Assembly: GCA_963760435.1 (NCBI GenBank)
Contig: CAVXDE010000027.1
Span: 124,001 to 188,000, forward strand
DNA length: 64,000 bases
Direction of reading: 5' to 3'
Source of the DNA: JAFAXD01 sp963760435
GTDB lineage: Bacteria; Pseudomonadota; Alphaproteobacteria; Rhizobiales; Xanthobacteraceae
A model generated the notes under the pieces. That model searched no databases and had not been told where the DNA came from. It saw nothing but the letters and a program-made list of their open reading frames with translations. Below are positions 37,215-45,732 of this stretch, piece by piece. The translations under genes and the position numbers were made by a program. Numbering within the stretch: position 1 is the stretch's first letter; the number at the start of each line of letters is the position of its first letter.

Positions 37215-37813
37215 TGCGCAAGCGCACCGCCATCCTGATCTCCGGGCGCGGATCCAACATGGTCGCGCTGATCGAAGCCGCCAAGGACCCGGATTATCCG
37301 GCGGAGATCGCCCTCGTCGTGTCCAACAATCCCGACGCGCCGGGCTTGGCGCGCGCACGTGAAGCAGGGATTACCACCGCGGCGATCGATCACCGGCCAT
37401 TCGGCAAAAACCGTACAGGGTTTGAAACCGCGCTGCAGAGCATCCTCGATGCGCATGCCATCGAGCTCGTCTGCCTGGCCGGGTTCATGCGCCTGCTCAC
37501 GGCGGAATTCGTCGCAAAGTGGCGAGGCCGCATGATCAACATTCACCCGGCGCTGCTGCCGGCCTTCAAGGGCCTCGACACTCACGCCCGCGCCATCGCG
37601 GCCGGCGCGAAGACCCACGGCGCGACGGTTCATTTCGTCGTGCCCGAAATGGACTCGGGGCCGATCATCGCCCAAGCGGCCGTGCCGGTTCTTTCGGATG
37701 ACACGCCTGAGGCATTGGCCGCGCGGGTCATCATCGTCGAGCACAAGATCTATCCCGCGGCGCTGCGCGCAATCGCCGAAGGCCGAACGCGGGTTGAGGA
37801 AGAGCCGGGTTGA
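37214..37813 (+). CDS. purN: Phosphoribosylglycinamide formyltransferase
   Basis: It transfers a formyl group from 10-formyl-tetrahydrofolate to GAR, the third purine step. Visible are TAILISGRGSNMVALIEAAK (phosphate loop), LAGFMRLLTAEFV, the catalytic NIHPALLPAFKGLDTHARAI, and the downstream Asp-containing FVVPEMDSGPII. The ATG at 37214 overlaps the purM stop; an upstream TTG at 37211 is less likely. Confidence 0.96.
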   Translation: MRKRTAILISGRGSNMVALIEAAKDPDYPAEIALVVSNNPDAPGLARAREAGITTAAIDHRPFGKNRTGFETALQSILDAHAIELVCLAGFMRLLTAEFVAKWRGRMINIHPALLPAFKGLDTHARAIAAGAKTHGATVHFVVPEMDSGPIIAQAAVPVLSDDTPEALAARVIIVEHKIYPAALRAIAEGRTRVEEEPG

Positions 37814-37821
37814 CCAGCCCA

Positions 37822-37851
37822 ACAAAAAACCCCCGGCGGAAACCGGGGGCT
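37822..37851 (-). terminator. Intrinsic terminator of the cold-shock gene
   Basis: On the minus strand a GC-rich stem (CCCCCGG / CCGGGGG, bases 37830-37836 and 37843-37849, six-base loop) is followed by a run of six T (complement of AAAAAA at 37824-37829). It lies 28 bases after the cold-shock stop codon. The stem may also help end purMN transcription on the other strand, where no T run follows. Confidence 0.85.
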
Positions 37852-37876
37852 ACGGGAAACACCCGTTGCGGGCCGC

Positions 37877-38080
37877 TTACGCGACCCTGAGGTTCTCCGC
37901 GGACGTCTTGCCGCGATTGCTGACGAGTTCGAACTCGACCACTTGTCCCTCGTTCAGGGCGCTGAGCCCCGCCCGCTGAACCGCGGAGATGTGGACGAAC
38001 ACATCCTTGTCGCCGTTCGCTGGTTGAATAAACCCGTAGCCCTTAGTTGGGTTGAACCATTTGACGGTGCCCTTCTGCAT
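37877..38080 (-). CDS. cspA: Cold-shock domain protein
   Basis: This 67-residue single OB-fold nucleic-acid chaperone starts MQKGTVKWFNPTKGYGFIQP. RNP1 (KGYGFI) and RNP2 (VFVHIS) are intact. The ATG at 38080 has an AGGAG site upstream (GTAGGAGACAGACG). The ~230-base region between it and the molybdopterin oxidoreductase gene holds no other convincing gene, and may carry the long leader typical of csp mRNAs. The symbol is generic, as several paralogues normally exist. Confidence 0.93.
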   Translation of the reverse strand: MQKGTVKWFNPTKGYGFIQPANGDKDVFVHISAVQRAGLSALNEGQVVEFELVSNRGKTSAENLRVA

Positions 38081-38314
38081 CGTCTGTCTCCTACGTCGAT
38101 CTACGATACTTGTTGCGGAAAGCGGCACGCATCGCTGCAAGCCGCGCTACAACCCGGGTTTTGTGAAGATCCGATACGATTGCGTGCACAACGCTCAGCG
38201 GCCGGAGCCGGTCAAAATCCGATTGCACCTCAATGAAGACATTCGAATGCGGCTGAACCAAGGCTTTTACTGGTCCGCTTTGCGCGGACCAAGGCACCGA
38301 AAAGAGTTCTATTC

Positions 38315-40414
38315 TTACTTTCTGAGCCACACCCTGTTGTCGTGGAACGCCGCGCCGCCGTAGGGCGCAATCGCATCGGCGCCGGTGATTGTATTGATGC
38401 CGCGCCCGTCCACGAAGGCATCGTTCGGCCACACGCCTTCGGAAATCAGCACGCCGCGGCGTACGCCAGGAAACACGCGCGCATGCAACCGCACCTCACC
38501 GCGCCGATTGCCGAGCGTCACCTCGTCACCATCCTCGATGCCGGCGGCCCGCGCGTCATCGGGATGGATCAGCACCTCCGGACGTCCCTGCAGCGTGCGC
38601 GACGTCGGCGTCTCGTTGAAGCTCGAGTTGAGGAAATTGCGCGACGGCGATGTCGCCAGCCGAAATGGGTGGGCCGCATCGGCTTCTTCGATTACACCCC
38701 AATGGTCAGGCAGGCTCGGCATGTCAGCAACGGGACCGGCATGCCACGGACTGCGGAACGGCACCTTCGGCCAGTCCGGCTTGAAGCGGAACTTCTTATC
38801 CGGCCAGGCGAAGCCCTCGACATAATGAGCGGTGGCAAAATCCGGCTGGCAATCAATCCAACGATTCTGCTCCAACTCGCCGAGCGTACCCCAGCCCGAC
38901 TGCTGCAAGGTCCAATCAATCAATTCGCGCGCCGACATGGCAAATCCCGGATGCTTTGCGCCGAGACGTTCCGCCAGCGCACAGATCACGTCGTGATTGG
39001 AGCGGCACTCACCGGGCGGCTCGATCAGCTTCGGCCCGAGCAGAATGTGCTGATGTCCGCCGCCCTGATAGATGTCATCGTGCTCGAGGAACATGGTCGC
39101 CGGCAGCACCACGTCCGCCATGCGTGCGGTCTCGGTCATGAACTGCTCATGTACGCAAGCAAACAGATCCTGGCGGGCAAAGCCGCGTTTCACCAAGTCC
39201 TGCTCGGGACACACCGAAACCGGATTGGTGTTCTGGATCAGCATCGCGGTTACGGGCGGGCCATCTCCGAGCGCGGTGGGGTCGCCGCATAGGATTGGAC
39301 CGAAGCGAGACTGATCCAGCACCCGGATCGACGGATCGACCGCGTCCAGGCCTTCGATCATGGTGCGCTTCCAGTGAAAGATCGCGCCATTGTTGTGAAA
39401 CGCGCCGCCGCCCTCGTAGCGCCAGGCACCAACGACTGCCGCAATGCAGCTCGCAGCATGCATATTGGCGGCGCCGTTGCGTGAACGCGAGAAGCCGTAG
39501 CCGAGGCGGAAAAAGGCGCGCTTGCGTTCACCGATCAGGCGCGCGAACGCCTCGATTGTTTCAACGTCACACCCGGTGATGCGCGCCGCCCAGGCCGGAT
39601 CGCGCGTGCGCAAATGTGCCGCCAGCTCATGTGGCGCATCGGTGTAGCGCTCCAGAAACTCCCAGTCCGCCTTTGCGTCGCGAAACAGGCAATGCATCAG
39701 TGCACAGGCCAGCGCGCCGTCGGTGCCGGGCCGGATCAGCACCGGCAGGTCGGCCTGCCGCATCGTACCGTTCATATAGACATCAACCGCAGCGATCTTG
39801 GCACCGCGCTCTTTTCGGGCGCGCACCGCGTGGGTCATCACGTTGACCTGGGTGTTGACCGCGTTGGTTCCCCAGATCACCACCAGGTCGGACTTCGCCA
39901 TTTCGCGCGGATCCGGACCGGCCAGCCGGCCGGTACCAGCGACGAACCCGGTCCAGGCCGGGTTGACGCAGATCGTGGAATGAAAGCCCGAATATTTCTT
40001 GACGTGCCGCAGCCGATTGATGCCATCCCGCATCACCAGGCCCATGGTGCCGGCGTAATAGTAAGGCCACACGGCTTCCGAACCGTGGCGCTGCTCGGCG
40101 CGCACGAACGCCTCGGCCACGAGGTCGAGAGCATCGTCCCAGGAGATCGGTTCGAACTCACCTGATCCCTTCTCACCCTTGCGCCGCATAGGCGCCAGCA
40201 GCCGTTCAGGGTGATGCGCGCGCTCGGCATAGCGCGCGACCTTGGCGCAGATCACACCAGCCGTGTAGCTGTTGTCCTCGGCCCCATGAATACGGCCGAT
40301 CGTCCGCTCGTCGAGGATCTCGACGTCGAGCGCGCAGGTCGATGGACAGTCGTGCGGGCAGGCCGAAGCGCCGATGCGGACCGGAGCACGCGTACCGCGA
40401 ACGATCTCGTTCAT
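38315..40414 (-). CDS. Molybdopterin-dependent oxidoreductase (DMSO reductase superfamily)
   Basis: The 699-residue catalytic subunit has an N-terminal [4Fe-4S] binding motif (CPHDCPSTCALDV plus ICAKVARYAERAHHPERLL). The molybdopterin-binding domain follows (VVIWGTNAVNTQVN, MADVVLPATMFLEHDD), then the C-terminal dinucleotide-binding domain (RNFLNSSFNETPTSRTLQGR, GDEVTLGNRRGEVRLHARVF). No Tat signal and no adjacent electron-transfer subunit are present, pointing to a soluble cytoplasmic enzyme of the biotin-sulfoxide-reductase/formate-dehydrogenase-like type. The substrate cannot be stated. terC begins upstream on the same strand, with 7 bases between genes. Confidence 0.88.
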   Translation of the reverse strand: MNEIVRGTRAPVRIGASACPHDCPSTCALDVEILDERTIGRIHGAEDNSYTAGVICAKVARYAERAHHPERLLAPMRRKGEKGSGEFEPISWDDALDLVAEAFVRAEQRHGSEAVWPYYYAGTMGLVMRDGINRLRHVKKYSGFHSTICVNPAWTGFVAGTGRLAGPDPREMAKSDLVVIWGTNAVNTQVNVMTHAVRARKERGAKIAAVDVYMNGTMRQADLPVLIRPGTDGALACALMHCLFRDAKADWEFLERYTDAPHELAAHLRTRDPAWAARITGCDVETIEAFARLIGERKRAFFRLGYGFSRSRNGAANMHAASCIAAVVGAWRYEGGGAFHNNGAIFHWKRTMIEGLDAVDPSIRVLDQSRFGPILCGDPTALGDGPPVTAMLIQNTNPVSVCPEQDLVKRGFARQDLFACVHEQFMTETARMADVVLPATMFLEHDDIYQGGGHQHILLGPKLIEPPGECRSNHDVICALAERLGAKHPGFAMSARELIDWTLQQSGWGTLGELEQNRWIDCQPDFATAHYVEGFAWPDKKFRFKPDWPKVPFRSPWHAGPVADMPSLPDHWGVIEEADAAHPFRLATSPSRNFLNSSFNETPTSRTLQGRPEVLIHPDDARAAGIEDGDEVTLGNRRGEVRLHARVFPGVRRGVLISEGVWPNDAFVDGRGINTITGADAIAPYGGAAFHDNRVWLRK

Positions 40415-40421
40415 CGCGCCT

Positions 40422-41210
40422 CTACTCTGCCGCGGACACCTTTCCTTGCGCCGCGTGTTCCTTGTTTTCTTCTGCCGCGCCCTGCTTGGAACGCCGCCAC
40501 AGCCCGCCGACGATCAGCACCAGGATCGCGCCGGCCAGCGCAGCAAACAGCGTGACGTAGTGATAGCCTTCCGGTCCGAGCCGCGGCAGCAGATAGCCCG
40601 AGATGACCGGGTCGGTTGCAATCGTCTCGCCAACGATCCAACCCAGCAGCGCGGCACCGGCCCAGACCAGGATCGGGAAGCGCTCCAGCAACGACATGAT
40701 CAACGCGGCACCGGCAACGATCAGCGGAACGCTGATGGCAAGGCCGATCAGGATGAGAGCGAAGTTGCCTTCCGCCGCGGCCGCGATCGCGATCACGTTG
40801 TCGAGGCTCATGATGATGTCGGCGACCGCGACGATACGGACCGCGCGCCACAGATGCTGGACCGCCTGGACCTCGTCCTCGTCCGGTTCGTCCGGCACCA
40901 GCAGCTTCGCCGCGATATAGAACAGCGCCAGCCCGCCGACGATCTTGAGGTACGGCAGCAGCATCAGCTGGGCGATCACCACGGTGAAGATGATGCGCAG
41001 CACGACGGCGACGCCCGCCCCGAGCACCATGCCCCACAGCCGCTGCCGCGGCGGCAGGCCAAGGCATGCCATCGCGATGACGACCGCGTTGTCGCCGGAC
41101 AGCAGGACGTTGATCCACATGATCTTGAGGAGCGCGACCCAGAACGTCGGTTGGCCGACGTCGCTCCAGCCGCTCGTGACCATGGCAAGCCACGTGCTCG
41201 TATCCGTCAT
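40422..41210 (-). CDS. TerC family integral membrane protein
   Basis: This 262-residue polytopic protein has the family's paired acidic motifs: LLSGDNAVVIAMA in an early helix and IMSLDNVIAIAAAAEGN later, both expected to coordinate divalent metal. TerC proteins are linked to tellurite resistance and Mn/Ca handling. The ATG at 41210 (MTDTSTW) is preferred to a TTG at 41228. An Ala/Glu-rich cytosolic tail ends the protein 7 bases before the molybdopterin oxidoreductase. Confidence 0.87.
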   Translation of the reverse strand: MTDTSTWLAMVTSGWSDVGQPTFWVALLKIMWINVLLSGDNAVVIAMACLGLPPRQRLWGMVLGAGVAVVLRIIFTVVIAQLMLLPYLKIVGGLALFYIAAKLLVPDEPDEDEVQAVQHLWRAVRIVAVADIIMSLDNVIAIAAAAEGNFALILIGLAISVPLIVAGAALIMSLLERFPILVWAGAALLGWIVGETIATDPVISGYLLPRLGPEGYHYVTLFAALAGAILVLIVGGLWRRSKQGAAEENKEHAAQGKVSAAE

Positions 41211-41370
41211 GTGCCCGATCGATCCCAAAGCCTCTTCCTCTCAGGTCGCACGGGCGTTCAGGCCGCCCATGTCATTGTCAGCATGTCATTGCTGGCGCGA
41301 CCAATCTACAGGCCCGACGGGGGTCATGGCCAGCGCGCGGTCAGCCTAAAAATGCGAGCCCCGCCGGTGC

Positions 41371-41793
41371 TCAACCGACGATTTCGTTCTCGGAGAAGAA
41401 CTGGGCGATCTCCTTGACCGCCGTTTCCGGCGCGTCCGACCCGTGCACCGAGTTTTCGCCGATCGACTTCGCATGCGACTTGCGAATCGTACCCGCCGCC
41501 GCCTTGGCGGGATCAGTCGCACCCATGATGTCGCGATAGCGCACAATGGCGTTGTCGCCTTGCAGCACCTGAACCACCACCGGGCCCGAGATCATGAAAT
41601 CGACGAGCTCGCGGAAGAATGGGCGCTCCCTATGGACCGCGTAGAACGCTTCCGCCTGATCCTTGGTGATGCGCACCCGCTTCTGCGCGATGATCCGCAG
41701 TCCCGCCTGTTCGATCATCGCATTGATGGCCCCGGTGAGATTACGCGCCGTGGCGTCGGGCTTGATGATCGAAAACGTGCGCTCCATCGGCAT
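41371..41793 (-). CDS. ndk: Nucleoside diphosphate kinase
   Basis: It exchanges phosphate among nucleoside tri- and diphosphates through a phosphohistidine. The 140-residue protein contains MERTFSIIKPDATARNLTGA, a VVVQVLQGDNAIVRYRDIMG block, and the active-site NSVHGSDAPETA. The start at 41793 (MPMERTF) matches the family N-terminus; upstream in-frame codons give a non-conserved leader. The 243 bases upstream of its start, to 42037, hold no recognised feature. Confidence 0.97.
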   Translation of the reverse strand: MPMERTFSIIKPDATARNLTGAINAMIEQAGLRIIAQKRVRITKDQAEAFYAVHRERPFFRELVDFMISGPVVVQVLQGDNAIVRYRDIMGATDPAKAAAGTIRKSHAKSIGENSVHGSDAPETAVKEIAQFFSENEIVG

Positions 41794-42036
41794 TGGCAAG
41801 GCGTCCTTGGTTGAGGTTGCAAGTGCAAAGAAACTGGGCGGCTTATATCGATGGGTCCAAATCGGGGCAAGGCCGTGAACGGTATATGAACAAACCGGCG
41901 TGACCCGGTTCAGCTTGATAAACGCTTGCAAACCACCGGCTCAGTATTCATTCAGGCCGTCTACATGAAGATCCCCCAACTGCATTGGCAGCACACAAAC
42001 AGAGCCGGGCGCATCGTCCGGCAAGGGAGATCGACC

Positions 42037-42231
42037 ATGTTGCACAAGACCGTCCTTGCACTCACCGCAGCAGCGACAATCGGCGCTGCCAGCCTACCGG
42101 CAACGGAAGCTTCGGCCTGGTCTCGCGGTTGGCATCACTCGCACTATTCTTGGCACTATCGCTGGCACCGGCACTATGCATGGCATCGGCATTATGGCTG
42201 GTATCATCATTGGCACGGGCGTCGCGCCTGA
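42037..42231 (+). CDS. Small secreted His/Trp/Tyr-rich protein
   Basis: This is a 64-residue protein. A signal peptide (MLHKTVLALTAAATIGAASL, cleavage near TEASA) is followed by a mature ~35-residue region made almost entirely of His, Trp, Tyr and Arg in short repeats (HHSHYSWHYRWHRHYAWHRH). The ATG has an AAGGGAGA ribosome site. Such peptides occur in Rhizobiales, and metal or polyanion binding is plausible from composition only. Function is unknown. Confidence 0.7.
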   Translation: MLHKTVLALTAAATIGAASLPATEASAWSRGWHHSHYSWHYRWHRHYAWHRHYGWYHHWHGRRA

Positions 42232-42337
42232 CCGGAGCTGCGGATAGTTGCACCAGTGGCGCCGGCCTTACCAGCCGGCGCGATAACCGCTTCTTAAGCA
42301 CTGCACGCTTAAGGGGAAGCCATGCAAGGAGCCGGCG

Positions 42338-42517
42338 ATGCGTGGCCTGACCGCATTTCTCCTCGGTATTGTGGCAACCGTGGGCTACGCCTACTGGCAT
42401 GATCGCGGTATCGACGATCCCTCCAAGAAGCTGGTGAACTGGGAAGTTGCCGGCGAAGTCACGCGGACGGCAGCGACTCGCGCCAAAGAGGAATGGAATC
42501 GTCTCACTGCCAATTAG
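42338..42517 (+). CDS. Short single-span membrane protein (59 aa)
   Basis: A 59-codon frame begins at ATG 42338 behind an AGGAG site (CAAGGAGCCGGCG) and ends at TAG 42517. It encodes MRGLTAFLLGIVATVGYAYW, one membrane helix, followed by a polar tail (HDRGIDDPSKKLVNWEVAGE, ending EEWNRLTAN). The signal-anchor plus short charged tail and the good ribosome site support a real gene. Small proteins of this layout are common and poorly characterised in Rhizobiales. Confidence 0.65.
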   Translation: MRGLTAFLLGIVATVGYAYWHDRGIDDPSKKLVNWEVAGEVTRTAATRAKEEWNRLTAN

Positions 42518-42626
42518 CGGAACCAACCGCTTACGCCGCACACCGCAGCTGCCAAATCCACATCCATCGCCTCGCGTCACCGTGCTATCCTCGCCCCAAT
42601 GAAAATGAAAGGGCGAGGAAGCGAGC

Positions 42627-43604
42627 ATGCGTGCGGCGTACTATGAGCAGAATGGCCCCGCGAGCGACGTGTTGCGCGTTGGTGAAGTCGAGGTGCCCTC
42701 GCCTGGGCCGGGCGAGGTCCGCATCAAGCTACACACGTCCGGCATCAATCCATCCGACGTCAAAGGTCGCGCCGGACTGACCCGTAAGATCGCGTTCCCC
42801 CGCGTTATTCCGCACAGCGACGGCGCCGGTGAGATCGACAAGATCGGCGACGGCGTCGCGCAGTCGCGGCTTGGCGAACGCGTCTGGACCTTCAACGCGC
42901 AATGGCGGCGTCCGTTTGGCACCGCGGCGGAGTATGTGGTTCTTCCAGCCGCGCAGGCCGTGGCGCTGCCGCGCAGTGTGAGTTTCGAAGTCGGCGCCGG
43001 CATTGGCATCCCGGCGATGACCGCTTGGTATGCCGCGAGCCTCGCACTGCTCCGGGAGGGCGGCACTATCTTCGTTCCGGCGGGCGCTGGTGCCGTCGGC
43101 AACTACGCGATCCAGTTCGCCAAGGCGCGTCAGGCGCAAGTGATCACCAGTGTCAGTTCGCAAGCCAAGGCCGCGCTCGCCCGCCAGGCCGGCGCCGATC
43201 ACATCATCAACTATAAGAGCGAAGATCTGCCGCAGCGCATTGCCGAGCTGACCGGGGGGCGCGGCGTCGATGCCATTCTCGAGGTCGACCTCGGCGCTGG
43301 AGCCCAATACTGGCCAAAGATTCTGCAACCGCACGGCACGGTCGTCGTTTACGGCACCAGCGCGCCCGAGCATGTCATTCCGGCAGCCTTCTGCCTGACC
43401 AACAACATCAGGATCAGGTTCATCCTCGTGTATGAGATGAGCGCGGCGGAAATCGAGAATGCCGTGGCGGCGATCACCAAAATGCTGACCGAAGGTCGCC
43501 TTGTGCACAACATCGCCTTGACCTTGCCGCTGGAGCATATCGTCAAGGCGCACCAAGCAGTGGAGCACGGCGCCGGCGGCAAGGTGGTGCTGCAAATTGC
43601 CTGA
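42627..43604 (+). CDS. NADPH:quinone reductase-like zinc-less alcohol dehydrogenase family protein
   Basis: This is a medium-chain dehydrogenase/reductase of 325 residues. The N-terminal GroES-like fold reads MRAAYYEQNGPASDVLRVGE and KLHTSGINPSDVKGRAG. The nucleotide-binding motif is IFVPAGAGAVGNYAIQFAKA, and the zinc-ligand cysteines of classical ADHs are absent. It probably reduces quinones or enones with NADPH. The ATG at 42627 has a GAGGAAG ribosome site. It is followed 14 bases later by the ABM-domain gene. Confidence 0.85.
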   Translation: MRAAYYEQNGPASDVLRVGEVEVPSPGPGEVRIKLHTSGINPSDVKGRAGLTRKIAFPRVIPHSDGAGEIDKIGDGVAQSRLGERVWTFNAQWRRPFGTAAEYVVLPAAQAVALPRSVSFEVGAGIGIPAMTAWYAASLALLREGGTIFVPAGAGAVGNYAIQFAKARQAQVITSVSSQAKAALARQAGADHIINYKSEDLPQRIAELTGGRGVDAILEVDLGAGAQYWPKILQPHGTVVVYGTSAPEHVIPAAFCLTNNIRIRFILVYEMSAAEIENAVAAITKMLTEGRLVHNIALTLPLEHIVKAHQAVEHGAGGKVVLQIA

Positions 43605-43618
43605 AGGCGGGGGAGTCC

Positions 43619-44326
43619 ATGAAACACGTTCTTCTGTTGGCAATAGGGGGAGCGATGATGGCAAGCTTGCCGCAAGCCGGAGCACAAACACCGGCGGCCG
43701 AAACACCCGACCCGGACGCGCCTGTCTATGTGGTGCGCTATATCGATGTGCTTCCGTCGATGAAAAAGGCCGCCAGTGCCGCCCTCAAACAAGTACGCGA
43801 GGCCTGCCGCACGGATCCCGGCAACCTGCGCTGCGAGATCGCGGAGCGGCTCGAACAGCAGAACCAATTCGTCGTCCTCGAGATCTGGAAGGATCAGCAA
43901 GCGCTTGATGCGCACGGCACGAATGCGGCGGCGACCGCCGCGCACGACAAGATCAAGCCGATGCTGGAAAGCCCGTATGATGTGCGAATCCATCGCGGGC
44001 TCTCCGTCGCGCCACCACAGCCGCCGCCCAGCGGACGTATCACTTACGCGGTGACCCATGTGGACGTGATCCCGCCGCGCGCCGCCGACGCAGTAACTCT
44101 GTTGACCAAGATGGCGGAGGCCAGCCGCAACGAGGCCGGCAATGGGCGCCTCGAAGTGCTACAACAACTCAACCGGCCCAATCACTTCTCGGTCGTGGAA
44201 ATCTGGCCGAACCGAAAAGTATTTGAAAGCCACGCCGCGAGCCCGGCCATCATTGCATTCCGCAACGAACTGCAGCCGATGGCCGGCGCGCTTTACGATC
44301 AGCGGCTGTACAAGGTGCCGGACTAA
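43619..44326 (+). CDS. Secreted tandem antibiotic-biosynthesis-monooxygenase (ABM) domain protein
   Basis: The 235-residue protein has a signal peptide (MKHVLLLAIGGAMMASLPQA, cleavage at GAQ). Two related ~95-residue ABM-like domains follow. Domain 1 runs VYVVRYIDVLPSMKKAASAA ... QQNQFVVLEIWKDQQALDAH; domain 2 runs ITYAVTHVDVIPPRAADAVT ... NRPNHFSVVEIWPNRKVFES. ABM folds act as small cofactor-free monooxygenases or as haem/quinone-binding modules; export is unusual. It follows the quinone-reductase-like gene and its stop overlaps that of the convergent SDR gene. Confidence 0.8.
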   Translation: MKHVLLLAIGGAMMASLPQAGAQTPAAETPDPDAPVYVVRYIDVLPSMKKAASAALKQVREACRTDPGNLRCEIAERLEQQNQFVVLEIWKDQQALDAHGTNAAATAAHDKIKPMLESPYDVRIHRGLSVAPPQPPPSGRITYAVTHVDVIPPRAADAVTLLTKMAEASRNEAGNGRLEVLQQLNRPNHFSVVEIWPNRKVFESHAASPAIIAFRNELQPMAGALYDQRLYKVPD

Positions 44327-45033
44327 AACTTCTCAACCCAGGGGCGCAGCTCGATCTCCCAGGCCCAGGCACTACGCGGCTGCTGAATGAGGTGCAGGTA
44401 GCTCGCGGCGATCGCATCGGGATCGAGGAAGCTCGCAGGCTTGTCAGACGGGTCTTGCCGCGCCGCGCTCTTGATGCCCCCGTCGATCACGACATGAGCG
44501 ACATGGATGCCCTGCGGCGCCAACTCACGCGCCATGCTCTGAGCGAGGCCGCGCAGGGCGAACTTGCCCATCGCAAAAGGCGCCGACTGCGCGTAGCCCT
44601 TCACGCTCGCCGAGGCGCCCGTGAAGATGATGACGCCGCGTTTCTCGCGCAGCATGCGACGCACCGCCTGCTGTGCCACCAGAAAGCCCCCGAACGCGCT
44701 GACGGCGATCGCGTGCTCGACTTCCGCCGGCACAAGATCGACGAGCGGGCCACGCGCCCGCGCGCTGGCGTTGTAGACGACCACATCGGGGGGACCGAAA
44801 TCGCCGTCGAGGGTGCTGAACAGCTTCTCGACCTCGGCTGGCTTGGCGGCGTCGCACGCGAAGAGCTTGGCGCCAGTCTCCTGGGCAAGCGCACCAAGAT
44901 CGGTCGTCGTGCGCGCAGCGAGCGCGACCTTTAGTCCCGCGCCGGCCAGGGTGCGGGCGAGCGAGGCACTCAATCCCGCCCCGGCGCCGACAATCAAAGC
45001 GCGTTTGAAATGGCTGAAGTCATTGTCGTTCAT
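44323..45033 (-). CDS. Atypical short-chain dehydrogenase/reductase
   Basis: The 236-residue Rossmann protein starts FKRALIVGAGAGLSASLART. The usual TGxxxGxG and NNAG motifs are altered to GAGAGLS and YNAS. The active-site region reads IIFTGASASVKGYAQSAPFA followed by MGKFALRG, so the catalytic Tyr of YxxxK is Phe while the Lys remains. A reduced or changed catalytic role is likely. Cofactor and substrate are unknown. The gene converges with the ABM gene, with stop codons overlapping by a few bases. Confidence 0.82.
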   Translation of the reverse strand: MNDNDFSHFKRALIVGAGAGLSASLARTLAGAGLKVALAARTTTDLGALAQETGAKLFACDAAKPAEVEKLFSTLDGDFGPPDVVVYNASARARGPLVDLVPAEVEHAIAVSAFGGFLVAQQAVRRMLREKRGVIIFTGASASVKGYAQSAPFAMGKFALRGLAQSMARELAPQGIHVAHVVIDGGIKSAARQDPSDKPASFLDPDAIAASYLHLIQQPRSAWAWEIELRPWVEKF

Positions 45034-45292
45034 TTGAATTCCCCACAGCCTCAGGTTTTGCGTCCGGTCGTTCCAAGGTCATGTATGGCACGCCAGCGCG
45101 AAGTGGCACGTGCCTTGCTCGTAAAAATTCGGTGACAAACGGCGGGGCAGTGATCAAACTGGCGGCCAAGCGGAGTCAATCCGAATGGCGCAAGCGGCCT
45201 AGATCGCGGCGCCACCGCCCGGAGGAGAAGTTCATGCAAGCTGTTCGACCTGCCCCGATGCCACGCGTGCTCCCGACCGGAGGGACGCAACG

Positions 45293-45595
45293 ATGATGGC
45301 CATGGCGCAGGGACCCATTCATCCCATCGATGCCCCGCCAGCCATTTACCAGCATGGCTACCGCGGCGCGCTGACGGTCCGACAAGGCTCGCTCGCGGAA
45401 GTCGAGCACTTCTGTCACACCATGCACGGAATTGTGTCCCAGTATCGGGCGCTCGGCTGCTCCAAGGTCGACACGCAGCGGTGCTTTGTCATGATCCCCA
45501 AGATCGGCGGACCGATCACCGCCAGGATCCAGGCGCAAATCCGCGCGCACGAGATGGCGCACTGCAACGGCTGGTCGGCGGATCACTCGCATTAG
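45293..45595 (+). CDS. Small putative zinc metalloprotein with HExxH motif
   Basis: This 100-residue protein ends QIRAHEMAHCNGWSADHSH. HEMAH fits the HExxH zinc-peptidase signature and is followed by a Cys and further His residues that could complete a metal site. A middle stretch (CSKVDTQRCFVMIPKIGGPI) looks conserved. A GGAGGG ribosome site precedes two adjacent ATGs (45293, 45296). No signal peptide is seen. The size is far below ordinary metalloproteases, so catalysis is unproven. The 259 bases upstream, to the SDR start, hold nothing I recognise. Confidence 0.65.
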   Translation: MMAMAQGPIHPIDAPPAIYQHGYRGALTVRQGSLAEVEHFCHTMHGIVSQYRALGCSKVDTQRCFVMIPKIGGPITARIQAQIRAHEMAHCNGWSADHSH

Positions 45596-45732
45596 CGCGA
45601 CGGCCGCGGCGCCGGCGGCCACAAAAGCCCGTGTCACCAGAGGGCTCGCCCTCACCGGAATGAGAGGCTGGTATTGCGGCCGCCGGCCCACGCCTCAATA
45701 TAGCGCCGTCCCAAGGTGACTGGAGGGGCGGC

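Noticed and set aside
36240..37358. 372-codon minus-strand frame over purM
   Set aside because: purM motifs are unambiguous on the plus strand.
45081..45296. 71-codon plus-strand frame upstream of the HExxH gene
   Set aside because: Basic, low-complexity translation without a ribosome site or recognisable features.
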